From positions 3,851,001-3,915,000 of the forward strand of contig NZ_CP031396.1 in the NCBI RefSeq assembly GCF_003363755.1: a stretch of DNA of 64,000 nucleotides, in the 5' to 3' direction. Positions 1 through 8,371 of this stretch are shown one piece after another (positions within the stretch are counted from its first letter, which is position 1; each line of letters opens with the position of its first letter). Origin of the DNA: Pseudomonas protegens (GTDB taxonomy: Bacteria > Pseudomonadota > Gammaproteobacteria > Pseudomonadales > Pseudomonadaceae). Made by a program: the position numbers and the translations under genes. A model generated the notes under the pieces. It was not told the origin of the DNA and searched no databases. It was given only the letters and a program-made list of their open reading frames with translations.

Positions 1-1
1 C

Positions 2-946
2 CCGAGCCTGGGGGATGGCTGGCTCAAGGTGCCGCTGTATCCGCATCCGCTGCGGGGGCAGAAGATCTGGAGCGTGCTGGGCTGGTTCCTGGCCATCGGC
101 CTGTTATCCACCGCCTCGGCGTGGATCTTCGTCAGCCAGCTCAACCAACCGCTCAAGCGCCTCGTCTACGCCGCCCGGCAACTGGGCCAGGGACGCAGCG
201 TGCGCCTGCCGATCAGCGATACGCCGAGCGAGATGACCGAGGTGTACCGTGCCTTCAACCAGATGGCCGAGGATGTGGAGCAGGCCGGGCGTGAACGGGA
301 ACTGATGCTGGCGGGGGTGTCCCACGACCTGCGCACGCCGCTGACCCGCTTGCGCCTGTCGCTGGAGTTGATGGGCGCGCACACCGACCTGACCGACGAC
401 ATGGTGCGGGATATCGAGGACATGGACGCCATTCTCGATCAGTTCCTGGCCTTCATCCGCGACGGCCGCGACGAGTCGGTGGAAGAAGTGGACTTGAGCG
501 ATCTGGTGCGTGAGGTGGCCGCGCCCTACAACCAGAACCAGGAACGGGTGCACCTGCGCCTGGAGCCGATCCAGCCGTTCCCGCTGCGCCGGGTATCGAT
601 GAAGCGCCTGCTCAACAACCTGATTGGCAACGCCTTGAATCACGCGGGAACGGATGTCGAAGTGGCGGCCTATGTGTCCGGTGACACCAATGCGCCGTAT
701 GTGGTGCTGAGTGTGATGGACCGCGGCGCGGGGATCGACCCTTCTGAGCTGGAAGCGATCTTCAACCCCTTCACCCGTGGCGACCGTGCCCGGGGTGGCA
801 AGGGCACCGGCCTGGGCCTGGCCATCGTCAAGCGGATTGCCGCCATGCACGGCGGCAACGTCGAACTGCGCAACCGTCCCGATGGCGGCCTCGAAGCGCG
901 AGTGCGCTTGCCTTTGGGCTTGTTGCTGCCACGCGATGCGGACTGA
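2..946 (+). CDS. envZ: EnvZ-type osmosensor histidine kinase (5' end outside window)
   Basis: Only the C-terminal 314 residues are present; the frame is open at the left edge. Visible in order: a transmembrane segment (about residues 20-45), a HAMP linker (45-95), the dimerisation/phosphoacceptor box GVSHDLRTPL with His108, and a HATPase_c domain with N-box NNLIGNALNHA and G-boxes DRGAGID and GKGTGLGLAIV. The HAMP-HisKA-HATPase order and the box sequence match EnvZ, which phosphorylates OmpR at the inner membrane to control porins and envelope genes. The downstream neighbours (rimK, hsp15, hslO, pckA) are those of the pseudomonad ompR-envZ locus, so ompR is expected just upstream of the window. 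Confidence 0.9.
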   Translation, partial: PSLGDGWLKVPLYPHPLRGQKIWSVLGWFLAIGLLSTASAWIFVSQLNQPLKRLVYAARQLGQGRSVRLPISDTPSEMTEVYRAFNQMAEDVEQAGRERELMLAGVSHDLRTPLTRLRLSLELMGAHTDLTDDMVRDIEDMDAILDQFLAFIRDGRDESVEEVDLSDLVREVAAPYNQNQERVHLRLEPIQPFPLRRVSMKRLLNNLIGNALNHAGTDVEVAAYVSGDTNAPYVVLSVMDRGAGIDPSELEAIFNPFTRGDRARGGKGTGLGLAIVKRIAAMHGGNVELRNRPDGGLEARVRLPLGLLLPRDAD

Positions 947-951
947 ACACC

Positions 952-1052
952 TGTAGCCGCTGCCGCAGGCTGCGATAAGGGCCGAAGGCCCTTGCGCGGC
1001 CCGCAAGCGCGACTGCTGCGCAGCCGGTCACAGTTTGCGGCAGTGGCTACAG
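952..1052. repeat. Intergenic inverted repeat, GTAGCCGCTGCCG family, copy 1
   Basis: The arms TGTAGCCGCTGCCGCAGGCT (952-971) and the imperfect complement ending CGGCAGTGGCTACAG (to 1052) enclose about 60 bases that can fold further. The element sits between the convergent envZ and rimK genes. A second copy lies at 15918-16051. It probably acts as a bidirectional structured element or is a dispersed REP-like family. Confidence 0.7.
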
Positions 1053-1075
1053 GGGCCGCCGTTCGAGCGTACCCC

Positions 1076-1981
1076 TTAGCCCTTACCCTTGGTCCGGGTC
1101 ATGTTCGGCCCGCCATTTTTCTCGATGTGTTCGATGATGATCCCTGCCACATTCTTGCCGGTGGTGGTCTCGATGCCTTCCAGGCCTGGCGAAGAATTGA
1201 CTTCCATCACCAGCGGCCCGTGATTGGAGCGCAGGATATCCACCCCCGCCACGCTCAGGCCCATGACCTTGGCCGCCCGCAGTGCGGTCATGCGTTCTTC
1301 CGGGGTGATCTTGATCAGGCTGGCGCTGCCGCCGCGATGCAGGTTGGAGCGGAACTCACCCGGTTTGGCCTGGCGCTTCATCGCCGCGATCACCTTGTCG
1401 CCCACCACGAAGCAGCGAATGTCGGCGCCGCCGGCTTCCTTGATGTACTCCTGGACCATGATGTTCTGCTTCAGGCCCATGAAGGCCTCGATCACCGATT
1501 CCGCTGCGGTGGCGGTTTCACACAGCACCACGCCGATGCCCTGGGTGCCTTCCAGTACCTTGATCACCAGGGGCGCGCCGTTGACCATTTCGATCAGGTC
1601 GGGAATATCGTCTGGCGAGTGGGCAAAACCGGTCACTGGCAGGCCGATGCCACGCCGCGACAGCAACTGCAGCGAGCGCAGTTTGTCCCGGGAGCGGGCG
1701 ATGGCCACCGACTCGTTGAGCGGGAAGACTCCCATCATTTCGAACTGGCGTAGCACCGCGCAGCCATAGAAGGTCACCGAGGCACCGATCCGCGGGATCA
1801 CCGCATCGAAGCCTTCCAGGGGCTTGCCGCGGTAGTGGATCTGAGGCTTGTGGCTGGCGATGTTCATGTAGGCGCGCAGGGTGTCGACCACTACCATTTC
1901 ATGGCCACGCTCGGTGCCGGCTTCGACCAGACGACGAGTGGAATACAGACGCGGGTTACGCGACAGCACAGCGATCTTCAT
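1076..1981 (-). CDS. rimK: Ribosomal protein S6 modification enzyme RimK
   Basis: ATP-grasp ligase of 301 residues that adds glutamate residues to the C-terminus of ribosomal protein S6. The start MKIAVLSRNPRLYSTRRL is the family start; its ATG overlaps the rimB stop by four bases (ATGA), indicating translational coupling. The ATP-grasp core includes PLVIKVLEGTQGIGV (nucleotide binding) and, near the C-terminus, EVNSSPGLEGIE (Mg/ATP ligands). In pseudomonads RimK activity is reported to be tuned by RimA, RimB and cyclic di-GMP, altering the ribosome and the proteome. It is the last gene of a three-gene minus-strand operon. Confidence 0.96.
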   Translation of the reverse strand: MKIAVLSRNPRLYSTRRLVEAGTERGHEMVVVDTLRAYMNIASHKPQIHYRGKPLEGFDAVIPRIGASVTFYGCAVLRQFEMMGVFPLNESVAIARSRDKLRSLQLLSRRGIGLPVTGFAHSPDDIPDLIEMVNGAPLVIKVLEGTQGIGVVLCETATAAESVIEAFMGLKQNIMVQEYIKEAGGADIRCFVVGDKVIAAMKRQAKPGEFRSNLHRGGSASLIKITPEERMTALRAAKVMGLSVAGVDILRSNHGPLVMEVNSSPGLEGIETTTGKNVAGIIIEHIEKNGGPNMTRTKGKG

Positions 1982-2460
1982 GCAACACCTGTGGCAGAGG
2001 TAGTGGATACCGGGAACACCGGTTTGTCTTGTACGTATTTGATGCCCGGATTGACCACCAACTGGCCGTCGATCAGCGCCTTGGAACCCAGCAGCAGGCG
2101 ATAGCGCATGGCCTTGCGGCAGGCGAGGGTGAATTCCACCCGCCACACGCGATCGCCCAGGGCCAGGGTGGTGCTGATCACATAGCGCACCTGAGCCTGG
2201 CCGTTGGAGCTTTTAATGGTCTTCATCGCCACCAGCGGCGCTTCGCAACGCCGGTGACGCAATTGCACCACGCTGCCCAGATGGGCATTGAAACGCACCC
2301 ACTGTTCACCGTCGCGCTCGAAGGGCTCGATCTCGGTGGCATGCAGGCTGGAGGTACTGGCTCCGGTATCGATCTTGGCGCGCAGGCCGGCCACTCCCAG
2401 ATCAGGAAGCGCCACCCACTCGCGCAGACCGACAACGGTCAAATGGTCAAAAGTCTTCAA
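1978..2460 (-). CDS. rimB: RimK-associated retropepsin-like protease RimB
   Basis: 160 residues, family Zn_protease/PF05618, often named ATP-dependent zinc protease although the fold is retropepsin-like. The aspartyl-protease signature DTGAS lies at residues 31-35, followed by SSLHA; a second conserved stretch RYRLLLGSKALIDG lies near residue 122. RimB is reported to counteract or regulate RimK-dependent glutamylation of S6. The gene sits between rimA and rimK, 17 bases after rimA and overlapping rimK by four. Confidence 0.92.
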   Translation of the reverse strand: MKTFDHLTVVGLREWVALPDLGVAGLRAKIDTGASTSSLHATEIEPFERDGEQWVRFNAHLGSVVQLRHRRCEAPLVAMKTIKSSNGQAQVRYVISTTLALGDRVWRVEFTLACRKAMRYRLLLGSKALIDGQLVVNPGIKYVQDKPVFPVSTTSATGVA

Positions 2461-2477
2461 ATAGGGGAAATCCGCAA

Positions 2478-3257
2478 TTAGCTTTTCCAGGCCGCGACCG
2501 GGACCTCGGCCAGGGCTTTGAATGCAGGTTTGGCGAACCAGTAACCCTGCATCAGATAAATTCCACAGTCGCTGAGAAAGTCCCGTTCACCAGCGCTTTC
2601 AATGCCTTCGGCAATGACTGTAACGCCCAACTCCGCACAGATTGTGACAATCCCGCGAACGATCGCCTGGCGTACGCGATCCTGGTCGACATCGCGAATC
2701 AGCGCCATGTCGAGCTTGATCAGGTCGGGTTGGAAATTCGCCAGCAAGTTCAGCCCCGAGTACCCCGCGCCGAAGTCATCGATGGCGGTCTTGAAGCCGA
2801 ATTCGCGGTATTCACGCAGAATATGGGTCAAATGGCGACTGTTATCTACGTGCTGGCTTTCCAGGGTTTCGAAAATCAGCCGGTCCAGCGGGAAGTGCTG
2901 GGCGCGGGCGGCTTCCAGGGTGCTGCGGATGCACAGTTCCGGGCGGTACACGGCGTTGGGCATGAAGTTGATCGACAGGTGGCTTTGCATCCCCAGCTGC
3001 GCGGCCGTGGTGATGGCCAGGGTCCGGCAGCGCTGGTCGAAACGATAGCGGTTGCTGTCGTCGACCTGGTCCAGCACGGTGTGGGCGCCTTCGCCATTGA
3101 CCCCGCGCACCAGGGCTTCATGGGCAAAGATCGAGCGGTCGCGCAGATCGACTATGGGTTGATAGGCGAAGGAAAAATCGAAACCCAGTGGCGGGCTTTT
3201 TTGGCAGCCTTCGCAGCGCTTGTCCGGCGAGGTCAGGGAAGTGGGGAAATCAGTCAC
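2478..3257 (-). CDS. rimA: EAL-domain cyclic di-GMP phosphodiesterase RimA
   Basis: 259 residues. I chose the GTG start at 3257 because AGGAG lies seven bases upstream. A single EAL domain fills the protein: EALVRG (E47-L49), metal or catalytic residues in INFMPN, IFETLE (E130), DDFGAGYSG (D160, D161), KLD (K181) and AEGIE. All the residues I can check for catalysis are present, so it should be an active phosphodiesterase. There is no GGDEF or membrane segment. A CEGC pair at residues 15-18 precedes the domain. As first gene of rimABK it fits RimA, which links c-di-GMP to RimK activity. Confidence 0.9.
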   Translation of the reverse strand: MTDFPTSLTSPDKRCEGCQKSPPLGFDFSFAYQPIVDLRDRSIFAHEALVRGVNGEGAHTVLDQVDDSNRYRFDQRCRTLAITTAAQLGMQSHLSINFMPNAVYRPELCIRSTLEAARAQHFPLDRLIFETLESQHVDNSRHLTHILREYREFGFKTAIDDFGAGYSGLNLLANFQPDLIKLDMALIRDVDQDRVRQAIVRGIVTICAELGVTVIAEGIESAGERDFLSDCGIYLMQGYWFAKPAFKALAEVPVAAWKS

Positions 3258-3372
3258 GGGGACTCCTCGCGTGTCAGGACGCAACCTGGGTTATTTTAGG
3301 TGAGTGGCAGGATTTATGAGAGCCCGTAGGCGGGCCGTACAGTTGCGACATTTTTCAGCAAGAGGAATTCCA

Positions 3373-3777
3373 GTGGCGCACAAGCAGGAAGAAGAGGACA
3401 AGGTTCGTCTGGATAAATGGCTGTGGGCGGCGCGCTTCTACAAGACCCGCGCCCTGGCCAAGGCGGCTATTGAAAGCGGCAAGGTGCATCACCGTGGCGA
3501 GCGCTGCAAGCCGGGCAAGGAGCCGCGGGTAGGTGACGAGTACCAGATTCGCGCCGGCTTCGACGAGCGCACCGTGGTGGTCCAGGCACTTTCCATCGTC
3601 CGTCGTGGCGCGCCCGAAGCGCAGACGCTCTACACGGAAACCGAAGCCAGCATCGCCAAGCGTGAAACCGCGGCAGCCCAGCGCAAGGCTGGCGCCCTGG
3701 GGGTCAGCACCGACGGCAAACCGAGCAAGAAGCAGCGCCGTGATCTATTCAAATTCCACGGCAGCAGCCACGAGTGA
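3373..3777 (+). CDS. hslR: Heat-shock protein Hsp15, ribosome-associated
   Basis: 134 residues, close to the usual 133. The GTG start at 3373 is preceded by AGAGGA at six bases, better than upstream in-frame codons. The N-terminal S4 RNA-binding domain spans about residues 10-75 (VRLDKWLWAARFYKTR, GKVHHRGERCKPG), followed by a basic tail with KPSKKQRRDLFKF. Hsp15 binds free 50S subunits that carry a blocked nascent chain and helps recycle them after heat shock. It is divergent from rimA. Confidence 0.94.
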   Translation: MAHKQEEEDKVRLDKWLWAARFYKTRALAKAAIESGKVHHRGERCKPGKEPRVGDEYQIRAGFDERTVVVQALSIVRRGAPEAQTLYTETEASIAKRETAAAQRKAGALGVSTDGKPSKKQRRDLFKFHGSSHE

Positions 3778-3781
3778 AAGC

Positions 3782-3845
3782 GTAGGAGCCGGCTTGCCGG
3801 CGAAGGCGTCCTCAAGGGGCCATTCGCCGGCAAGCCGGCTCCTAC
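3782..3845. repeat. REP palindrome
   Basis: GTAGGAGCCGGCTTGCCGGC (3782-3801) is matched by its complement ending at 3845, separated by about 20 bases. This is a typical pseudomonad REP pair between the convergent hslR and PAP2 genes; it could also limit read-through. Confidence 0.85.
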
Positions 3846-3853
3846 AGGTCTGA

Positions 3854-4666
3854 TCAGCGCAGCAGGCTGCTGGAGCGGACCACACTCATGCGCGAGAGCA
3901 CCGGCATCCGGGTCATCAGCTTGAATAGCGGGTGTGTCAGGCGCAGCAGGAAGTTCGACATCCGCGCCGCATACGGCGTGTAGTAGCCCCAGCCCAGGGC
4001 CAGCACCGCCAACAGCACGCCGCCGATGTAGTCGTCCTGGCCCCAGTGCGCGCCCGCCACCAGGCGCGGCATCATGAACAGCAGGGTCAGGCCCCAGACG
4101 ATCAGGAACTGGCCGACGCTGCGGCTGAACATGCCCATGAACAGGCCCCAGATCAGTAGCACCGAAGCGTGGTCGCCGGGGAAGCTCTGGCTGGAGCGGT
4201 CCTTGAGTTCCCAGGTCTTCTCCCAGCCTGGGAAGTAGTCGCTCATGTGCACGGCGCCTTCGAGCACCATGGACGGGCTGTTGTGTTGCCAATTCATCAG
4301 CGCCACCAACTTGGAAAACAGCGCGCGAATCACCACCATAAGAATCAGGATCGACAGGAAGCCGAAAAACGCCCGGCGCACGTCCACCGCCTTGAACACC
4401 CAATCACCGCGAATCAGCAGGCCGAGCATGATCAGGCCCACCACGATATCGAAGGGGCGCAGGCTGGCCACGGCCCAGATGTGCAGCCAGGTGGAGTTGG
4501 TTGCAAGGGGAGTGTTGAGGTGACGGAACAGCCACTCGTCGAACATCAGGCAGTACATCTGTCCGGTCGGCCACAACCAGAATCCCAGTAGGGCCAAAGG
4601 GAGTAAATTGCACAGAACCAGCTTGCCGAGGTTCCACCTTGCTTGGAACAAACCCGGATTGTTCAT
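3854..4666 (-). CDS. Membrane PAP2-family phosphatase
   Basis: 270 residues, with about six hydrophobic segments (20-40, 60-85, 95-115, then several after residue 165). The PAP2 motifs are readable: KDRSSQSFPGDHAS (variant of KxxxxxxRP and PSGH) and RLVAGAHWGQDDYIGG (SRxxxxxHxxxD). A large extracytoplasmic loop lies between segments three and four. Relatives dephosphorylate undecaprenyl pyrophosphate, lipid A or phosphatidylglycerol phosphate; LpxT-like phosphotransfer to lipid A is one option. The substrate cannot be told from sequence. It is divergent from hslO, as in other pseudomonads. Confidence 0.85.
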   Translation of the reverse strand: MNNPGLFQARWNLGKLVLCNLLPLALLGFWLWPTGQMYCLMFDEWLFRHLNTPLATNSTWLHIWAVASLRPFDIVVGLIMLGLLIRGDWVFKAVDVRRAFFGFLSILILMVVIRALFSKLVALMNWQHNSPSMVLEGAVHMSDYFPGWEKTWELKDRSSQSFPGDHASVLLIWGLFMGMFSRSVGQFLIVWGLTLLFMMPRLVAGAHWGQDDYIGGVLLAVLALGWGYYTPYAARMSNFLLRLTHPLFKLMTRMPVLSRMSVVRSSSLLR

Positions 4667-4765
4667 AAAATATCTCCAATCACCGCAAAAACTGCACCTT
4701 CATGGTGCAAAACCGCAATTTTCGGTGCTTGTAACCTTTTTGTCATCATTCAGATACCCAGACCT

Positions 4766-5668
4766 ATGACTGATTTGCCGGATACCGACTTCACTCAACG
4801 CTTCATCTTTGATGAGAGCGACGCCCGCGGCGAGCTGGTGGCGCTGGAGCGCAGTTACGCTGAAGTCCTTGCCAAACACGCCTATCCCGAGCCGGTGGCA
4901 CAACTGCTCGGCGAGCTGATGGCGGCGGCATCGTTGCTGGTTGGCACCTTGAAGTTCGATGGCTTGCTGATTCTCCAGGCCCGCTCCGAAGGCCCGGTGC
5001 CGTTGCTGATGATCGAGTGCTCCAGCAACCGCGAGATCCGCGGCCTGGCCCGCTACGACGCGTCGCAGATCGCCCCTGACGCGACACTTGCCGACATGAT
5101 GCCCAACGGCGTCCTCGCCCTGACCGTGGACCCGACCCAGGGCCAGCGTTACCAGGGCATCGTCGACCTGGACGGCGCCACCCTGGCCGAATGCTTCACC
5201 AACTACTTCGTCATGTCGCAACAGACCGGCACCCGTTTCTGGCTCTACGCCGACGGCCGCAATGCCCGCGGCCTGCTCCTGCAACAACTGCCTGCCGACC
5301 GCCTGCGCGATCCGGAAGAACGCGAAGCCAACTGGCAGCACCTCACCGCCCTGGCCAGCACCCTGACCGCCGATGAACTGCTGAGCCTGGACAACGAAAC
5401 CGTGCTGCACCGCCTGTACCACGAAGAAGCCGTGCGCCTGTTCGACGTGCAACCGCTGCGCTTCCGCTGCAGCTGCTCCCGCGAGCGTTCGGGCAATGCG
5501 CTGGTCAGCCTGGGGCTCGAAGATGCTCAGGAGCTGGTGGTGGAACATGGCGGCAGCATCGAGATCGATTGCCAGTTCTGCAACGAGCGTTATCTGTTCG
5601 ATGCCGCCGATATCACGCAATTGTTTGCTGGTGCGGGCGTCGACACGCCGTCAGATACTCGTCACTAA
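4766..5668 (+). CDS. hslO: Redox-regulated chaperone Hsp33
   Basis: 300 residues from ATG 4766 (MTDLPDTDFTQRF). Hsp33 is a cytoplasmic holdase that switches on under oxidative unfolding when its four zinc-bound cysteines form disulphides. The C-terminal zinc module is complete: CSC (in FRCSCSRERS) and CQFC (in IDCQFCNERY). The N-terminal domain keeps the LLGELMAAASLLVGTLKFDG region. The gene is divergent from the PAP2 phosphatase, with the 99-base gap holding both promoters. Confidence 0.96.
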   Translation: MTDLPDTDFTQRFIFDESDARGELVALERSYAEVLAKHAYPEPVAQLLGELMAAASLLVGTLKFDGLLILQARSEGPVPLLMIECSSNREIRGLARYDASQIAPDATLADMMPNGVLALTVDPTQGQRYQGIVDLDGATLAECFTNYFVMSQQTGTRFWLYADGRNARGLLLQQLPADRLRDPEEREANWQHLTALASTLTADELLSLDNETVLHRLYHEEAVRLFDVQPLRFRCSCSRERSGNALVSLGLEDAQELVVEHGGSIEIDCQFCNERYLFDAADITQLFAGAGVDTPSDTRH

Positions 5669-5847
5669 AACGGTTCAGCGCAGGTAAATCACCTGGCAAA
5701 CGCCGGAATTACGCCGTACTGACGGGAGGACCCTACTATTTTTGGGCTTTTCTGGCATAATCCGGCGCACTTTTTTCGCGGTAGTAGTGCGCGAGTTTCT
5801 ACTACAAAACGTTTGGAGCACTCGGCCAATGGCCGACGGGGAACCTC

Positions 5848-7392
5848 ATGACGCAAGCCAATAACGCCGTGTACACCGATCTGAGTGTGGATGATCTGGT
5901 CAAAGAAGCCCTGAACCGCGGTGAGGGCGAACTGGCCGATACCGGCGCTCTGGTGGTTCGCACCGGTCATCGTACCGGCCGTTCGCCAGTGGACCGTTTC
6001 ATCGTTGAAGAGCCCACCACCCAGGACGCTATCGCCTGGGGCCCGATCAACCGCAAGTTCCCGGCGGCCAAGTTCGACGCCCTGTGGGACCGCGTTGAAG
6101 CCTACCTGGGCGAGCGCGAGCGTTTTGTTTCCCACGTGCATGTAGGTTCCGATCCGGCGCACTACCTGCCAGTGAAAATGACCACTGAGACTGCCTGGCA
6201 CAACCTGTTCGGCCGTTGCCTGTTCATCAACCCTGAGCAGTACAACGCCGGTGGCAAAGATGAGTGGCAGATCCTCAACGCGCCAAACTTCGTTTGCGAG
6301 CCTGAGCGCGACGGTACCAACTCCGACGGCACCGTGATCCTCAACTTCGCGGCCAAGAAAGTGCTGATCGCCGGCATGCGCTACGCCGGTGAGATGAAGA
6401 AAGCCCTGTTCTCCGTGCAGAACTTCCTGCTGCCAGCTGCCGACGTGTTGCCAATGCACTGCGCCGCCAACATGGGCGAAGACGGCGACGTGACCCTGTT
6501 CTTCGGTCTGTCGGGCACCGGCAAAACCACCCTGTCGGCCGACGAAAGCCGTTACCTGATCGGTGACGACGAACACGGCTGGGGCGTGGGCGTGGTGTTC
6601 AACATCGAAGGCGGTTGCTATGCCAAGTGCATCGACCTGTCGGAAAAGAACGAGCCGGTGATCTGGAAAGCCATCCAGCACGGCGCCGTACTGGAAAACG
6701 TGGTGATCGACCCGGTCACCAAGAAAGCCGACTACGCCGACGACAGCCTGACCCAGAACAGCCGCGCCGCCTACCCGCGCGAGCTGATCGAAAAACGTGC
6801 ACCGAAGAACCTCGGTGGCGAGCCTAATGCCGTGATCTTCCTGACCTGCGACCTGACCGGCGTACTGCCACCGGTGTCGATCCTCAGCGAAGAACAAGCC
6901 GCCTACCACTTCCTGTCCGGCTACACCGCGCTGGTGGGCTCGACTGAAATGGGTTCGGGCTCGGGCATCAAGTCGACCTTCTCCACCTGCTTCGGCGCCC
7001 CGTTCTTCCCGCGTCCGGCGGGCGAATACGCCGAGCTGCTGATCAAGCGCATCCGCGGCTTCGGCTCCAAGGTCTACCTGGTCAACACCGGCTGGACCGG
7101 CGGTGGCTACGGCGTCGGCAAACGCTTCAACATCCCCACCACCCGTGGCGTGATTGCAGCGATCCAGAGCGGCGCGCTGATCGGTGCCGAGACCGAGCAC
7201 CTGGACATCGTCAACCTGGACGTGCCGAAAGCCGTACCGGGCGTTGAAACCGGCCTGCTCAACCCACGCAACACCTGGGCTGACAAAGCTGCCTACGACG
7301 AAGCCGCCAAGGCCCTGGCCGGCCTGTTCATCGAGAACTTCAAGAAGTTCGACGTGAGCGACGCGATCAAGGCTGCGGGTCCAAAGCTGTAA
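5848..7392 (+). CDS. pckA: Phosphoenolpyruvate carboxykinase (ATP)
   Basis: 514 residues. It converts oxaloacetate and ATP to phosphoenolpyruvate, CO2 and ADP, the entry step of gluconeogenesis during growth on organic acids. Motifs are complete: RTGRSPVDRF near the N-terminus, the P-loop GLSGTGKTTLSADE (kinase-1a), the metal-binding IGDDEHGW and the FSTCFGAPFFPRP region. The ATG at 5848 follows a GGGGAA ribosome site. The 179-base upstream gap carries the promoter; a strong hairpin terminator follows at once, so the gene is monocistronic. Confidence 0.97.
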   Translation: MTQANNAVYTDLSVDDLVKEALNRGEGELADTGALVVRTGHRTGRSPVDRFIVEEPTTQDAIAWGPINRKFPAAKFDALWDRVEAYLGERERFVSHVHVGSDPAHYLPVKMTTETAWHNLFGRCLFINPEQYNAGGKDEWQILNAPNFVCEPERDGTNSDGTVILNFAAKKVLIAGMRYAGEMKKALFSVQNFLLPAADVLPMHCAANMGEDGDVTLFFGLSGTGKTTLSADESRYLIGDDEHGWGVGVVFNIEGGCYAKCIDLSEKNEPVIWKAIQHGAVLENVVIDPVTKKADYADDSLTQNSRAAYPRELIEKRAPKNLGGEPNAVIFLTCDLTGVLPPVSILSEEQAAYHFLSGYTALVGSTEMGSGSGIKSTFSTCFGAPFFPRPAGEYAELLIKRIRGFGSKVYLVNTGWTGGGYGVGKRFNIPTTRGVIAAIQSGALIGAETEHLDIVNLDVPKAVPGVETGLLNPRNTWADKAAYDEAAKALAGLFIENFKKFDVSDAIKAAGPKL

Positions 7393-7408
7393 GCCTCGAC
7401 CTGCCATG

Positions 7409-7438
7409 AAAAAGCCGCCCTTCGGGGCGGCTTTTTTG
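7409..7438 (+). terminator. Rho-independent terminator of pckA
   Basis: AAGCCGCCC-TTC-GGGGCGGCTT stem followed by T6, 17 bases after the pckA stop. The A-run on the other side may also let it serve the convergent transporter gene. Confidence 0.93.
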
Positions 7439-7454
7439 TGGGCTACAGAAAGCC

Positions 7455-8321
7455 TCACGTCTTCAGGTGCAACACCAACGCCCCCAGCAGCACCAGCACC
7501 ACGCCGGTCACTTGCACCGCCGTCAGCCGCTCCTTGAAGAACACATAGCCCAGCACCGCGGCGATGCCGCCGGACAGGGTGCTGATCACCGTCACCACCG
7601 ACACCGAGCCGCTCATGGCACCCCAGGAAAAGGCGAAGAACGCGCCGAGGTTCATCAGGCTGGTGGAGGCCAGCAGGCCGCAGTTTTTCAGCGGCGGGAT
7701 CTTCAGCCCGTCCGCGACTTTAAGCACCATCAGCAGCATCACACCGCTGCCCACGGCGTAACCCAGCCAGAGCATGCTGATCGGCCCCAGTTGCGGCAGG
7801 GTGTAGCGGCCCTGTAGCCAGAAGCTGGTGCCGTACAGAACGGCCGAGAGCAGGGCGAAGAAGATCGAGCGGCCGGCGGCGGTGCTGTGGGGCAGTTTGC
7901 TGTCCGAGTGCAGGCTGGAGAGGATGACGCCGATCACGCACAACAGGATGCACATGAGTTGCAGCAGGCTGATCTGTTCGCCGCTGGCCCAGGACAGCAG
8001 GGTGGTGACCACGCCGTAGGAGGTCACCAATGGGGCGACGATGGAGGCTTTGCCCAGGGCGAAGGCCTTGCCCAGGGCCAGGGCGCCGGAGACGGTAAAG
8101 GCCGCGGCGAGCACGCCCATCAGCCAGACTTGCGCGGGCGCGGCCAGGGCCTTGTAGAGGATGGCGGGAAAGATCACCAGCAGCAGGCTCATCAGGGTGA
8201 ACCCCAGGCTCTGGCTGAAGAACACCGCCCGTTTCACGCCCACGGCGCGGACGTTGAGCCCCACGAGAAAATCGGTGCCGCCCCAGAGCAGGGCGGCGAG
8301 CAAGCCCATCAATACGTCCAC
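7455..8321 (-). CDS. EamA/DMT-family transporter
   Basis: 288 residues with about ten hydrophobic helices in two EamA halves (MGLLAALLWGGTDFLVG at the start; ISMLWLGYAVGSGVM and VLGYVFFKERLTAVQ in the second half). The drug/metabolite transporter superfamily exports amino acids, nucleobases or other metabolites; the substrate is unknown here. The GTG at 8321 is preceded by AAGGA at seven bases; an ATG four codons later is the alternative. It is the only gene in its transcription unit. Confidence 0.85.
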   Translation of the reverse strand: MDVLMGLLAALLWGGTDFLVGLNVRAVGVKRAVFFSQSLGFTLMSLLLVIFPAILYKALAAPAQVWLMGVLAAAFTVSGALALGKAFALGKASIVAPLVTSYGVVTTLLSWASGEQISLLQLMCILLCVIGVILSSLHSDSKLPHSTAAGRSIFFALLSAVLYGTSFWLQGRYTLPQLGPISMLWLGYAVGSGVMLLMVLKVADGLKIPPLKNCGLLASTSLMNLGAFFAFSWGAMSGSVSVVTVISTLSGGIAAVLGYVFFKERLTAVQVTGVVLVLLGALVLHLKT

Positions 8322-8371
8322 TGACTGTCCTTGTCGATTGACGGGTTGGAGGAGTCCAACAGCCGTGCTGT

